Both the position numbers and the translations under genes were made by a program. This document shows positions 46,115 through 57,151 of a DNA stretch of 64,000 nt, piece after piece. Position 1 is the stretch's first letter. Every line of letters starts with the position of its first letter. Under the pieces are notes generated by a model. That model worked only from the letters and a program-made list of their open reading frames with translations, was not told the origin of the DNA and did no database searches. The stretch is from Nomia melanderi (taxonomy: Eukaryota; Arthropoda; Insecta; Hymenoptera; Halictidae), in the NCBI RefSeq assembly GCF_051020985.1, contig NC_135010.1, forward strand, positions 13,390,001-13,454,000, given 5' to 3'.

Positions 46115-46141
46115 TCTCTCACTCTCTCTCTCTCTCTCACT
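46115..46141. repeat. (TC)n microsatellite
   Basis: TC units with two CA interruptions (CTCACTC), in a pyrimidine-rich stretch that ends in TGTCTTTCC. Confidence 0.9.
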
Positions 46142-46521
46142 CTGTCTTTCCTTCGGTCGTTGTTCCTGCTTCGATGCTCGAGCTCCATCGGAATCGGAAG
46201 CAACAGGAAGAAACGTTTGAACGCGGAGTGCCCCGTTAACGTCGCCGAGACCCATTCCAGCTAACGAGTGCCGCGTTCTTCCACAGAGGAATACCCGGGG
46301 CTGGCGTGATCCGACGCTCGTGTCTCGTTTTTAACGAGATACCAGCGGGAACGCCGGCCCGGGCCAGAGAGGAGGTAGCTCGCTCAGGAACGCGCAATTT
46401 TTCAAAGCCGTAATTTCGGAAACGGAGCAGCCCCGGGGCACGTACCGCGCCACCGCCGACGTATCCGCTGGGAATCGACTTCCATTTACGAGCGCGCGAG
46501 CCGTCCGACTATTCGGCCAGC

Positions 46522-46537
46522 CAGCCCGGCCGGGCTG
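46522..46537. other. 16-bp perfect palindrome
   Basis: CAGCCCGGCCGGGCTG reads the same on both strands. It is the longest spacer-free perfect palindrome I found. A further GGCCAGC just upstream gives partial pairing. Confidence 0.75.
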
Positions 46538-48318
46538 CCGGGATTTCCACGTGGTTCTGGGAGGCGCGTGCTTGCGTTTACGGTGGTTGCGGTTTTGCGG
46601 TCCGAGCGACAGGCATCGTGTGTCGTTTCCACGGCGAGGCGTCGCCTACCGCCGCGGTTAACTGCGCACGCTATCTTTCCGCGCGTACGCTCGCGAGCGC
46701 CGAGCCTGTGCGCGTCCGTTCGAGAATAAAACGAGTTCGGGAAATTTTTAGCGAACGATCGTCGCGTCTAGAGTGGCCGCTCGAGAGTGTTCTCGGAGCC
46801 ATCGTCGCATTTATGGGAATATTCGCTCGGCGAGAAGTGGTCTGCGCGGATACCCTTAAAAGAACGAGACCACCGCTCGCCGGAGCCGCGCCGTTCTGGC
46901 TGCACGACTCGAGCGTTCCCCGGACCAGCGGACACGGCGGATCGGGGCGACGAATCGGCAGGAACCCTGTAATTTTTACTAAAGTTCGAGGCGAAACGTT
47001 TTCGGCCGAAAGCCCGTCACCCGGCGTGGCCCGGGTCCAGCTATTCTCGGCAATGTTAAAAGCCGGCTCCGTTTAATTTCCTTTTTTCGTCCGCGAGCGG
47101 TACATCCCACCCTTTACTGCGGTGCACCTTCAGAGGTCTGCGCGCCTACTCCTTCGGGCCCGTTTCAGCGCGCTACGAGCTAAACGTGCCCCGCGGGGGC
47201 CCAAGGGGCCAGCAGACCCTCGCCTCGCTCTTACCCTTGACCGATCTCCCTTCGGACGCGTCTTCTTCGACAGTGCTGGCCCAACAGCGGGCCGAGCCCC
47301 GCGCGATCCTGCCTAACGGTCGCGTCGGGCGCAGATGATCGAAATTTTATCGACGTATTTATCGATACGCGGACGTGTCGTAAATTCTCGCTGCTTTCCG
47401 TTTCGTTGGCGACCCGGTATGCCATTCGGTAACGCTTTCTCGCGTCGCGGCGAGCCGGTACGCTGCGCCGAGGCCGTAAAGTAGCCAAAGGTTAAGCCAC
47501 GTTATTGTCGTCGCGGAGAGTAACGACAATTTATTAGGATTATTATTCGAGCGGCGGATAGACGATCGCCGAGTAATGATTTCGCGCGAGGCGGAGGGGC
47601 GGAACTGTCGTTCACCTTTCACTCGCGACGACGAGATCGCGGATAATAGCTGCGCGATGGTCGCCGCGCTGCGCCGCGCCGCGCCGGGCGCCCTATACGA
47701 GCGTAACTCGCTGGCGCGCCGTTCCGCGAATGAATCCGCGGTGGTACGGGCTGCGTTTAGGCTCGAGCGCGCGACATCCGACGGTCGAAACGGGACGAAC
47801 GGGAGAAAGAAAGACGGAAGAGAAAGAGGGGACGAGAGATGAACAGAGACGGAGGGACGCGACGAGAGAGGCCCTCGACCTCGGAACACTGTTACGTGTC
47901 AGGTACCATAGCCATACGCGTGAATAAGTTATGGTCGGTCTGCCATATCCACGAGGCAGCACGCGTGCATCAGCCTCGGTCCTCGCCGGCTCTTCGTCTC
48001 TCCTCGAGAACGAGCGCCGAGTTTCCCAGCGGTCGAAGACGTTTACCTTGTCCAACGAACCTACACCGATACTTTCGAGCGTAGGGTCCGGCTCCGATCC
48101 TCTCCCGCCGGCCGCGTTACCGTCGTTCTCGCGGCGATAGGGCCAGCGGACGATGACGAAACCATCGGCGACGAAATTTCGGTGAAACCGAGGAGAAACA
48201 ATCCGGCGACGGGACAAGAAAGAAAGAAGGGACGGAGGACGCGAGGGTGTTCCAAGGACTCCCCATCGCGAACGGTGGCGCGAGTTATTTCTCCGAGACG
48301 TAATTCACGTCGGAGGGG

Positions 48319-48330
48319 GGGCCCGGGCCC
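48319..48330. other. 12-bp perfect palindrome
   Basis: GGGCCCGGGCCC, preceded by more G residues, giving a run GGGGGGGCCCGGGCCC. Composition alone may explain it. Confidence 0.6.
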
Positions 48331-48610
48331 GTTCCAGGGGCTCCGTCGCTAGCCAGCTCGCTCGCTCGCATTGTCCTCCGTTCTCGGGGCGCACCTTTGA
48401 GCTCCCGCATTCTGCGTAGCGTCACTTTATAATATTTACAGCCCTCCGCCAAATTCCTTCCGCGCCGTTTTATCTCGGTGACTGTTCGTAGGGGAAGGTG
48501 GAGAAGGGCTGGCCCCGGCCCTCGGGCCTGCCGGCAACGGCGTGCCGCGTCGTCCCGTCCCTTCCCGTCGTTTCCTCTGCCCTTGCGGGAGGACCCGATC
48601 GAGACCAGCG

Positions 48611-48709
48611 CAGCAGCAGCAAGCAGCAGCCACAGCAGCGGCAGCCTTTGCTCGATTTTCTCCTCTTCTTCGATCCTCCAGTGGTGCTGCTGCTGCTTCG
48701 CTGCTGCTG
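48611..48709. repeat. CAG-array / CTG-array inverted repeat
   Basis: A CAG-rich arm (48611-48630) faces its complement, a CTG-rich arm (48689-48709), across a 58-base spacer. The arms pair over 20 bp with a single-base bulge (C at 48699). Transcribed from either strand, this would fold into a long CAG:CUG stem. Two trinucleotide arrays of opposite sense this close are unusual, and the small AAG interruption (GCAAGCAG / CTGCTTCGC) is shared by both arms, hinting at a local inverted duplication. Confidence 0.7.
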
Positions 48710-48729
48710 TCTCGGGTGCAGGGAGAGAA

Positions 48730-51700
48730 ACGGATTTCGGGTTAGGTCCGACCGGACCAGGAAAGGAAGAGGAAAAGGAGGAAAGGAGAGAAAAAGGGTG
48801 AGTCGAAGCCGGGCCCTAGCCCCGGAGGCGAGACGGAGCCGAGAGGCGAGAGAAGCCGGACCAGAGGAGGCAAGAGACGGAGAGGAGACGCGCAGGGACG
48901 AGAGGAAAGAACGAGGGAAGCGATCGTGCATGCGTCTTCTATTTGTTAGGAGGGAGAGGCTTCGTCGGCTCGTAACCGCGGCCTCTTATAAGCCCCCGAT
49001 GGGGGCCCCCAATCGGACACATGAAAGCCAAAAGCCGAAAGTTGTCGTTGATCTAGTGCTCCACCGGCCGCTTAACTAGGGCCCGATACCTTCGGATAAG
49101 CCCCCCTACTCTCCTCCCGGCATCCCTACCCTTCTCGGCAGCCCCCGACGTGCCGGGCAGAGGGACCCATCGACGACGGTTCGACTGCGCGGACCCGCCG
49201 TCATCTATTATATCCGCCAACCACCCTTTATCGGGTTCCTCCCGCCGACTATCGGCTACCATGATTCTTCCAGATCCCGTTCCGCGACGATCCTTCGGGG
49301 GTGGACGCGAGGCTGCCCTCCCCATCGGGCCGGTCTTTGTCGAAACTCGACCGAGAGCACCTCCACTCCCGGGCTCTGCCGCAGGGGTCCTTTCCTTCTC
49401 TTTTTCTCCGGCGGCTTTCGCTTTCGCAGCTTTCCGACGTCCGACGACACCGAACCCATTAAGAGATTCTTTCCGCGAACGTACGACTTCCTCCTCGCGG
49501 CGATAGAGCCAACCGGCGGTTCGCTGCCGCGTTTCGCATGGGCCGGGGACACCGGCGTTTCGCAATTAAGGGGATTAAGATACCGATCGGCGATCGGTCG
49601 GTGTCCCGTAATTTGCAATCAGCCCGTATCCGAGCCGCGACAGCCAATATCGGCCGGACATCCAGCGGATCGCGTACGACCAAATCGACTCGCCGTCCTT
49701 CTCGCGACGTCTTTAAAGCGCTCGTCCGCGCGCGACGACGGGACAAGCGGGCCCCTCGCTATCGCGTGATCTAGAAAAGCGGAGAGCTCCGTCCGCGCGG
49801 CGAAACTCGTCCGGCTCGTTCCTGCGGCGAGCGAGTTCGAGAAACGATGACGACGAATGCGAAGATGTAGACGAACAGCGGTTGGTAATGCTCGGGGAAC
49901 GAACGAACGAACGTACGGAGAGAGAGCTTTCCACGTTGGATTCGTTCGCGATGGGACGGGACGGGACGAGGAGCGTGCACGAGCGTGCCGAGTCTTTTAA
50001 AAGTTGGCAGTCAGCCGAGATTCAAAGGATCGTGTTGCAACGCTCTTCCTCAAGGCTTTTCGCGCGGCCGTACAGGCGTCCCGTAGGCGTCGAGCGTGTT
50101 AAACGCATTCCACCTTAGAGGTTACGCGTTGCGAAATCGCGCGAACCGCGTGAGCGTTGCGTCTCGTTAGCCGCGATTCGCTCGTCCTTGCCTCAAGTTC
50201 GCGTCACGCGCCGCGCATCCTGTCCGATAAGGAAAAAGATCGTGAATTTCGCGCGCGGCGAGCGACGATACGCCGCCGGCTCGTTTCGGATCGGAACCGT
50301 ATCGTTCCCCTTTCGCGTTTCATTCGAAAAACCGAACGATCTCCGAGCGACCGGTCGCTTTCCAGCGACGTTATTTCAACGCCGAGAGCGTCCCCGAACA
50401 CGGCGGACGTTTCTCTTTTTTTCTCTCCTCGTTTCGAGAAACAGAAAACGAAATCCATATTCACGCCAATTATGCTTATCTACGACTCTCTCGTCGAACT
50501 ACAATTTCAGCTGCAATTAATTACTCGGACGTGGCTAGCTTTTTCGAAGTATCTCCGAGAATTTATATTTACGACTCACTGCCAGCTCCTCTTCCTCCTC
50601 CTCCTCCTCGGTCCAAGAAACCGAGAGGAGAAACAGGGAGAGAGAGGGAGCCGAGGAAGCTGGAACATCGGTAGAAACGGAATTTCAACACTGGCATCAA
50701 GGTTGGACTAGACGTTCGAAATGTCACCCGTCGTGCTAAAAACAAAAGATACGCCGCGACGGGTCCATAGGTGCCCGGGGATACGTGTGTACCGCGCCTC
50801 AACGCCTCTGCTCGTCCTGCGGAACGTCGCGTCGCGTCGCGCCGCAGCGTCGAACGAGGTCGGCTCTACGCGCGCTCGCCCGATCACCCGGGGGAAAGTT
50901 CAATTTATGAGGCTCGGTTTAGGAAGAACGGCCTGCCTTGGAATCCCGCCGATAATCACCGTTAACGTGGCGGGAAAGGTCGCCGGGCGAGAAGCATCGG
51001 CCGGGACCTACTTGCAGCCACTCAATTTTAGGCGGGGTATCTCTCCCGTCGATCCGTCGATTTCTATCTTCGCGAAGTTCATCTCGGCTATCTTCGATCT
51101 GGGGACATTAATTATTCCCTCTTTTCGGGAACTCGTACCGTTTCTGCCTCGACGTCGACCTCGTCGCACGTCGAGGAGGACTACGTCGAAACGTCGCTAC
51201 GAGGGGAGCAGGGGGCAGTCGGAGGAGGCATCGGCCGGTTTCGAGTGGCGCCATAAAAATCGAAACCGGAGAGTCGACGGGCACGTCGAGCGTAAAACGG
51301 TAAATCAGTCGTCGACCGTTCGTTTCGCGGACGTTAAGCAACCATTGAATTACGCGAGAGGAGGGTATTGCGGTTGCAGATCGCGGCTCGAGAGCGATTT
51401 CCAATCGCGACGGAACGCCGCGGCTCTCCCCGCCCGTCTCGGCCCCGCGGCCGAGCCGAGAGTGTCTCTTAACCTCGGGAACGAATCCCGCGGTCGTGCC
51501 GCGCGACGGTTATTAATCGGCCGGCTTCGGTCCCGTTTCGCGCGTTAAATCGCCGCGCAGATTAGCCGACCGATTCCTCTCGATATGGTAGCGTTTCCCC
51601 GGCGAGGCGCCTCGGCCGTCGTTCGCGGGCACCGTCGATCGTGGAAAAACTCGACGACGACGACGCGCGCAGTTCCGAGGCGAAATGGTTTCGTCCGCGC

Positions 51701-52290
51701 CGCCACGGGATCGTTTCTATCTCCGCGAGACGACCGGAGAACTCCGTGGTAACGTCCAACGAGCAGTCGAAGCCAACCAAACGACTTCTACTTATTGCGT
51801 AATTCCGCGGTGACGAAGGCGAGCGGGATCGCGGCTCTAGACCATTTATATTGTATATATACATATAGAAAACGAGTACGCGCGCGTGTACCGCTGCGTG
51901 TCTCGTGCACTTGTATAGGAGAGCGCACGTATGCACGTACGTGTGCTCGCCGCGCACACAGGGGGACCGGTCGTCTCGCGCGCACGCGTACGAACGAACC
52001 GCGGTGAGCTTTTTTCCTGGCCTTTGCGCCGGCTCGTTTTCCTTTTGCCGTTTCGACGAGTCTTTTCCCGATCGGCTGATCTTTTTCGTTAATCCTCGGT
52101 CCCCTTGTCTCCCGCGAGGAGCGCCGGTTCTGCGCCGCTGGAAATTTCCGCTCGGCCGCGGTGCGCGGATCGACCGACCGCCGCGAGATGCTGCGGGATA
52201 TTGGGTCTGATTGCGCGGAGGAGGATCGGCGATTGCGCCAGTTAACCGCCGCGGCGGTCACCGATGACCGGCGCTTCCGAATTGCTTGGA
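48730..52290. other. gene-free block
   Basis: Purine-rich DNA at 48770-48920 gives Arg/Glu-rich chance frames. A (GTCGC)3 pentamer lies at 50826-50840 and a (CTC)n run near 50585-50610. From 51840 to 51960 there is an alternating TATA/CACG-like patch. Apart from the 275-codon frame noted separately, nothing resembles a gene. Confidence 0.5.
50721..51548 (+). CDS. unrecognised 275-codon open frame, doubtful gene
   Basis: The frame begins MSPVVLKTKDTP and includes a moderately hydrophobic stretch around residues 80-135, then becomes Arg/Ser-rich. No domain, signal or repeat is recognisable. A minus-strand frame (51108-51404) covers part of it. No flanking splice sites make it a clear exon. Most likely a chance frame. 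Confidence 0.08.
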   Translation: MSPVVLKTKDTPRRVHRCPGIRVYRASTPLLVLRNVASRRAAASNEVGSTRARPITRGKVQFMRLGLGRTACLGIPPIITVNVAGKVAGREASAGTYLQPLNFRRGISPVDPSISIFAKFISAIFDLGTLIIPSFRELVPFLPRRRPRRTSRRTTSKRRYEGSRGQSEEASAGFEWRHKNRNRRVDGHVERKTVNQSSTVRFADVKQPLNYARGGYCGCRSRLESDFQSRRNAAALPARLGPAAEPRVSLNLGNESRGRAARRLLIGRLRSRFAR

Positions 52291-52760
52291 AACAATTAGA
52301 ATATGGAGGATGATTGATGTTGAATGGAAGTGTTTTATAGCGCGGCTAACCGAGCGGTTGTAATGTGAAAGGATTGTGATACTAAATAATTGGCAATTGT
52401 CCCTATTTATCTCTGCCGAGGTGATTATCGCGGTCGCTCAGGGTAACGGCGCTTATTATGGAGCAGCTCCTAATATGGAAAACACGTTGACCTATCCTTT
52501 TCGATTCTATAAATATTCATTTTTCCTGATACACGTGAGTTCTGTTTACAAATTACCTAGATGTTCCACATTAAGAGCTATTTTTCAGATCGCTGTTTTA
52601 ACTTTTTCAGTTTTTAACGTCATTTCGAGGCGTGAACGTTCGTTTGTTTCTTCGTGTCGTACTGGTTCAGTGAAAAAAACTGCTTCTCTCGTTTTGGCGA
52701 GCTTTCTGAATCAAGCGTTTCGTGTCAGGTGCCGTTACCCTTTGTTTTCAGGCGAGTTCC
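52290..52760. other. A+T-richer, CpG-poor island with dense splice-like signals
   Basis: The island contains a donor-like CAC/GTGAGT (GT at 52535-52536) and three pyrimidine-tract acceptors ending at 52588, 52610 and 52751. One plus-strand frame stays open throughout (52376-52894, 172 codons, M at 52376), with fairly natural composition over its first 70 codons. I recognise no domain in it. The spacing from donor to the next acceptors (about 50-75 bp) would make a very short intron, so the signals may belong to alternative uses or be fortuitous. Confidence 0.3.
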
Positions 52761-52867
52761 GTTTTCATCGGGATCGAGACAGCCCGCGGTATCGATCTAT
52801 CGCGACTTCTCGCTTCGAATTGTTGCGTGCGTGGATTTCAACACCGGCAACACACTGCGAGCGTCAG
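52752..52867 (+). other. possible 116-bp internal exon
   Basis: The acceptor is strong: a pyrimidine run ending TTTGTTTTCAG/G (AG at 52750-52751). The donor CAG/GTGAAT begins at 52868. All three plus frames are open across the 116 bases, so the reading frame cannot be chosen. Two of the three translations have ordinary composition. It follows directly on the A+T-rich island. No similarity to a known protein was recognised, and a noncoding exon is equally possible. Confidence 0.25.
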
Positions 52868-53225
52868 GTGAATGGGATCGGGCGGCCGCGTTAATTAATA
52901 AACGCGTTGCGCGACGTCGTCGGTTTTCACCGGCGAATCCCGTATCGCTGAAACGCTCCGCGTCGGATCGGCTCGGGCTGGGCGTAAACGATCGTCGGCT
53001 GGAACGACCTCGAGGCCCGTGTACTCGGATGAGAGTAGGCAGTAGCCGGACGATCGAGCCACGATCGAGATAACGGGGCTTAAACGTACCTAAGGCGTTT
53101 CGTCTACCGCGGCGACCGGGCACCGAAGTGGAGCTCAAGGCCGGTTCCCTACGCAGGGGTTACTCGGCATCGGCGTCTCGATAAGCGGGCTCGATACCGA
53201 CGAAATTGCTTTCGAAACTGAAGCC

Positions 53226-53263
53226 GCCTCGCCTCGCTCGCCTCGTCTAGCCTAGCCTCGCGC
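53226..53263. repeat. degenerate (CCTCG)n pentamer repeat
   Basis: CCTCG units interrupted by CTCG and CCTAG variants, the same family as the arrays at 734-763 and about 55350-55380. Confidence 0.8.
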
Positions 53264-53670
53264 CCGGCTGATCTCGTCGCTCGACGTTTTACCCCGTTTC
53301 TGTACTTTCACCGGCTTTTCCGCAGGCTGCCTCTCGCAGCTGGCTGATCTCGCTTTCCAAGTTTTCCCGGAGCGAATAAAGGAAAACGGAATGTTTTTCA
53401 TGGTCGGACACGTTGATTTCCACAAGTCTCGCCGATTCGGAATTCCATCATAAGGAACGCGTTCCGGAGGCCGAGTTACCTCCCTTCCAGAAGGGTGGCT
53501 AAGATCGAGTCGGACGTTAGAAGCTAACGACGCGCGTTTCCACGGTTTCCGCATGATTTCCCCGACGATTCCCCGAAATCCCCGCGTTCCACGCGTCCGC
53601 GTGGAAAAATGCTCGCGACGCGGAGTCGCAGATCCGCGGTGTCGCAAGAGGAAGAAACCGCGACAGCGTC

Positions 53671-53695
53671 GGCGGCGGCGGCAGCGGCAGCGGCG
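53671..53695. repeat. (GGC)n with GCA interruptions
   Basis: GGC units interspersed with AGC, running into GGGAGGGGGCGGCGGCC. Very G+C-rich low complexity. Confidence 0.85.
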
Positions 53696-54877
53696 GGAGG
53701 GGGCGGCGGCCGCGTCGTGGCGCGTGCAACGGTGTTTTCTCCGTCGCAGAGCGCGAACGTCGGTTTTACGACGCTGGAAGGTGAACTACATATTATTCCG
53801 CCGCGGACCCAGAAACACCGAGGAAAAATAGAGGAGCGTAAAAAAAGGAGGAGGGGAGAGAGAGAGAAAAAAAAGGAGGCGAGAGTAGTCACAGATTCGA
53901 AGGTATCGGAGTGTCTAAAACCGGTACGAGCGGCGGAGAGCGGTATCGCGTATCGAACGAGGACGGCGAGAGGATAGTGAGGGGCTCGACGCGGTGGGGG
54001 GTGGCGAGGGAGAGGAGAGGAGAGCGAAAAAAAGGCGGAGAAAAAATGAAACCTGAATTTTCGATCGGCGATCGTCGTAGATCGAGATAAAGTCGGAGGT
54101 AAACGGAAGCCAGGCGACACTGGTTCGTGGCCAGGCTTTCGGCCCGAGCTGTTAAGAGTTGGGAGCGGCTCCGTGACAGAACTGGTCTTAGAACGGCGCG
54201 GACCTCCGAGACCTTCCTCGAGGACTATCGCGGCGTTCTCTCCGTGGTCCGGCCGTCGGTCGGCCGCGTCGCGGGACCTCGTAAGTTCGTTTAACGCCGC
54301 GTTTCGCCTCGCGGACGGATGTCCCACGACACGGACGCGGCGAACGGTTCCGCGGCTCTGCGCGAAATTAGTCCCCGGAACTCCGAAGCGTCGCGTCCGG
54401 CCCTCTCTCGCTCGGTCCTTTCGTTCCTCGTTTCCCTCCGCGACGGTCGCGATAATAAATGTTTCTTTCGCCTCGCACCGGTGTAAATTATGCAAAAGTT
54501 AACGCGTCGCGGTGAGTTCTAGGTTGACCGCCTCGTTGCAAAACCGTCTAGCGTCTTTTTCAAGAATTTATGAAGCCTCTCCGCCTCTCCCCCGGCCGCG
54601 TTCCACGTCCACCGGTCTTTCTCCGCCGGCTCTTTTCCCGGCGAGCTGCACCGGCCCGAGACCGCGCGTTTTATGGTGATCGTAAACTTTTAACTATATT
54701 CGAAACAACAATATCGGTATACCGGGGGAAAATGAATCGCGCGTTTACGCGGCCGATCGAGCGACGCCCGGCTTTAAAGAGCGCCGAACGGACCGCGCGT
54801 CGAACGATCAATTTATATCTGTTTCGCGGGAGCTGCGGACGCCGCCGTTCGCGTTTTATCGGACTTATTTATCTAAA

Positions 54878-54903
54878 CGCGGCGGCGGCGGCGGCGGCGG
54901 CGG
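54878..54903. repeat. (CGG)n trinucleotide repeat
   Basis: Eight or more perfect CGG units after an A+T-rich run. CGG arrays are prone to quadruplex and hairpin structure. Confidence 0.95.
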
Positions 54904-56137
54904 TAGGCTGAGGAAGGGCTCCCTCGAAAAATCATTCCTCCGGGCTAGAGACGCGAGGAAGAAGGCCGAGGACCGACGGCGAGGAGGCCCCGGTAATCGA
55001 TCCATCGACGAGAAACCGAACGCCGATTCCGGATTCCGCGAATCAATTTTCCCCGATCATATCCCGATCGGCCGGCCGCTCGAAATGAACTCGTCCGATG
55101 GGAACGAGGGTGCCGGAGGTATTTACGTGCGCCGGTGTGCGCCGCACGAAAGCCACAAGGTCGGATCGCATTAATAAAACAAACACAATGTACGACGCAA
55201 TTCTGCATACAAGTAGGCTGTCCGTCCCCGAGGCGACGGTTTCCACGTACGATCGACAGCTACAATCTCGAGAACGCCGGACACACCGTTCGTCCGAGCA
55301 TCGTCGTTGTCTCTATCCCCTGCCTGCTCTCGCCAACCTGCCCGCCGCGTCCCTACTCGCCTCGCCTCGTCTCGCCTCACCTGGCCACGCGATACTGGCT
55401 AAACCCAACCGATCCTCTTCTCCTCGTTCGCCTGGTAGCCTGCCTTTTCCGCCACGGCTTCCGCCGAACCGTCGATCCCCTCGATCCTTCTTCCGTCGCG
55501 TAACGTGGACGCGTTATCGACGACGCTCGAGGAAAAAAACGGACGGCTCTAACGGTGCGGGGACGAAAAGAAACGGCCGGGTTAGGTCCGGTCCACGTGG
55601 GGAATTGCGTCGCGAATCAACACGGCTGTGTAACGCGCAACGCGCGCCCCGTCCCATCGCCATCCCGTCCCGGCTACCGGTTCCAATTAGCGCGGCGATT
55701 TTTGCTCGCGAGCATCCGGTGCTACCCGGAGTCGTTTCGAGATCCATTTATAGGAGACGCCACACCGCGTTATTATCCAATGCATTTGTAATGGGCGTGC
55801 TCTCGCTCTTTGCTCTCGCCAGCCGAGTCCTCTAATGAATGGCTCGGACGCGAGACGTTCCCGGGACCCGTGGAAACGCCCGATATCGTCTTCTACCTTT
55901 TACCGGACGCCCCGTTCACCCACGCTCTGCATCCCAGATGAGTACGGAGCAGAAAGAATCTACCGATTCGCGGTTCTACGGATTCCATCGTTTCTCTTAG
56001 TCCTCATGGGACTGTTCTATCGAATCGTTCTCGAGTACGCGAGACTTTCCGACGAAGGGTTTCCTTTTTCTAGATCCTCGATGACGAATGCGAATAGTGC
56101 TAATGAGAGATAAGAAGTATCGCCACTTGGTTTGCTT

Positions 56138-56152
56138 TAATCCACGGGATTA
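56138..56152. promoter_or_regulatory. second inverted pair of TAATCC cores
   Basis: TAATCC, ACG, GGATTA: perfect symmetric half sites, here pointing inward in the opposite sense to those at 30565-30578 and with a 3-bp spacer. It lies in A+T-richer DNA with TAATGAG just upstream. K50 homeodomain proteins are the expected binders. Confidence 0.4.
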
Positions 56153-57116
56153 TGTTTCTCGAGTAAATCTGATCGTTAGATTCGGGAACAGCCAGCGATC
56201 GGTGTCTCCGATTAAAAGCTGACAAAGCCGAGCGAAGAATTCGAAACGAAAAGAAGCGAGGTTCGCGCGGCTCGTTTTCTCCAGTGGTCTACGACGATCT
56301 GGTTCTGTCGATGATGTAACGTCGGCTCGAAATGTCGTCGGCCTTCCAGGCATTCGTTCCCTCTAGTCTCCGGCGGAATCCGAGGATCGAGTCTTTCCCT
56401 TCGCTCCTTCGTCCCTGGCACGTTTCCTCGTGGACGTTTCGTAAGCCCGGATTCCGTGGTGCCCTCTTCTTCGGCTCCTTCCTCGTGTTTCGCGCGATTC
56501 GCGGCACGGAATGCCGCGGGAACCGAGCCGCGGTCGTTAGGAGATCGGATCGGTGTCACGATTTTTCGGTCTGTCCGCGGATGCCGTGCCCGTTTACGCG
56601 ATCTCGTCGCGCGATCCGATCGAACGATCGTTAAGGCGTCCCTCGTGGACGTCGATGACGTCGTCGGGCGACGTTGCGACACGTGGCAATGGCTTGCACC
56701 GCGCTGGACATCCTTGACTAGTCGCAGGCACCGTAGCGAGAGAGCCTCGCGCGAGCTTGCGCAGTCGAACGGGGTTCGTCGACGATCGCGCTTTGAGAAA
56801 TTGCTTCTGCGTCGAGGAACGATCCTATCGATTTTAATCTTGATTGTCCTCTGTCGCCGCCGAGGGAACACCACGCGCGAGAGCTTAACCGTCCGCCGCC
56901 GCCGCCGCTCGCTCGGAGGATTTAATCGTTAAAAATACAGTCGCTGGAAGCGCGAGCGACGCTTCTTTAAGGCGCGAGGTACGCGCACCGATGATGTGGA
57001 CGGATGGAAGTTGCGACACGAGCCGCGTAGCTCGCATGGATGGCGGCCATCCTTGACGGCTGCCTCTTGGCTCATTCCAACCACGGTAAAACTCTCCGTA
57101 CGAGACCGCACACGCC

Positions 57117-57151
57117 CGACCGACCGACCGACAGACCGACTGACTGACTAA
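57117..57151. repeat. (CGAC)n / (TGAC)n tetramer repeat
   Basis: Four CGAC units, then AGAC, CGAC and TGAC variants ending in TAAC: a decaying tetranucleotide array. Confidence 0.9.

Larger units (their letters stand above)
43700..48600. other. gene-free block
   Basis: Structural items are two GCGGCCGC palindromes at 44077-44096, a (TC)n tract at 46115-46141, a 16-bp palindrome at 46522-46537 and a 12-bp palindrome at 48319-48330. A strong donor-like GTAAGTATAA starts at 45219. ACCATA/TATGGT form a loose dyad at about 47905-47945. The longest frame is 208 codons (44152-44778, minus), with no recognised domain. Confidence 0.5.
52900..57090. other. gene-free block
   Basis: Pentamer and triplet repeats occur (53226-53263, 53671-53695, 54878-54903). 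A 323-codon minus frame (53524-54495) crosses the (GGC)n run, producing poly-Ala/Pro, and is not credible. A 92-codon frame at 55835-56113 encodes a short hydrophobic segment (FLLVLMGLFY) but has no support. An inverted TAATCC pair lies at 56138-56152. Confidence 0.5.

Noticed and set aside
53524..54495. 323-codon minus-strand open frame
   Set aside because: It crosses the (GGC)n run, giving Ala/Pro homopolymers, is opposed by plus frames, and shows no domain.
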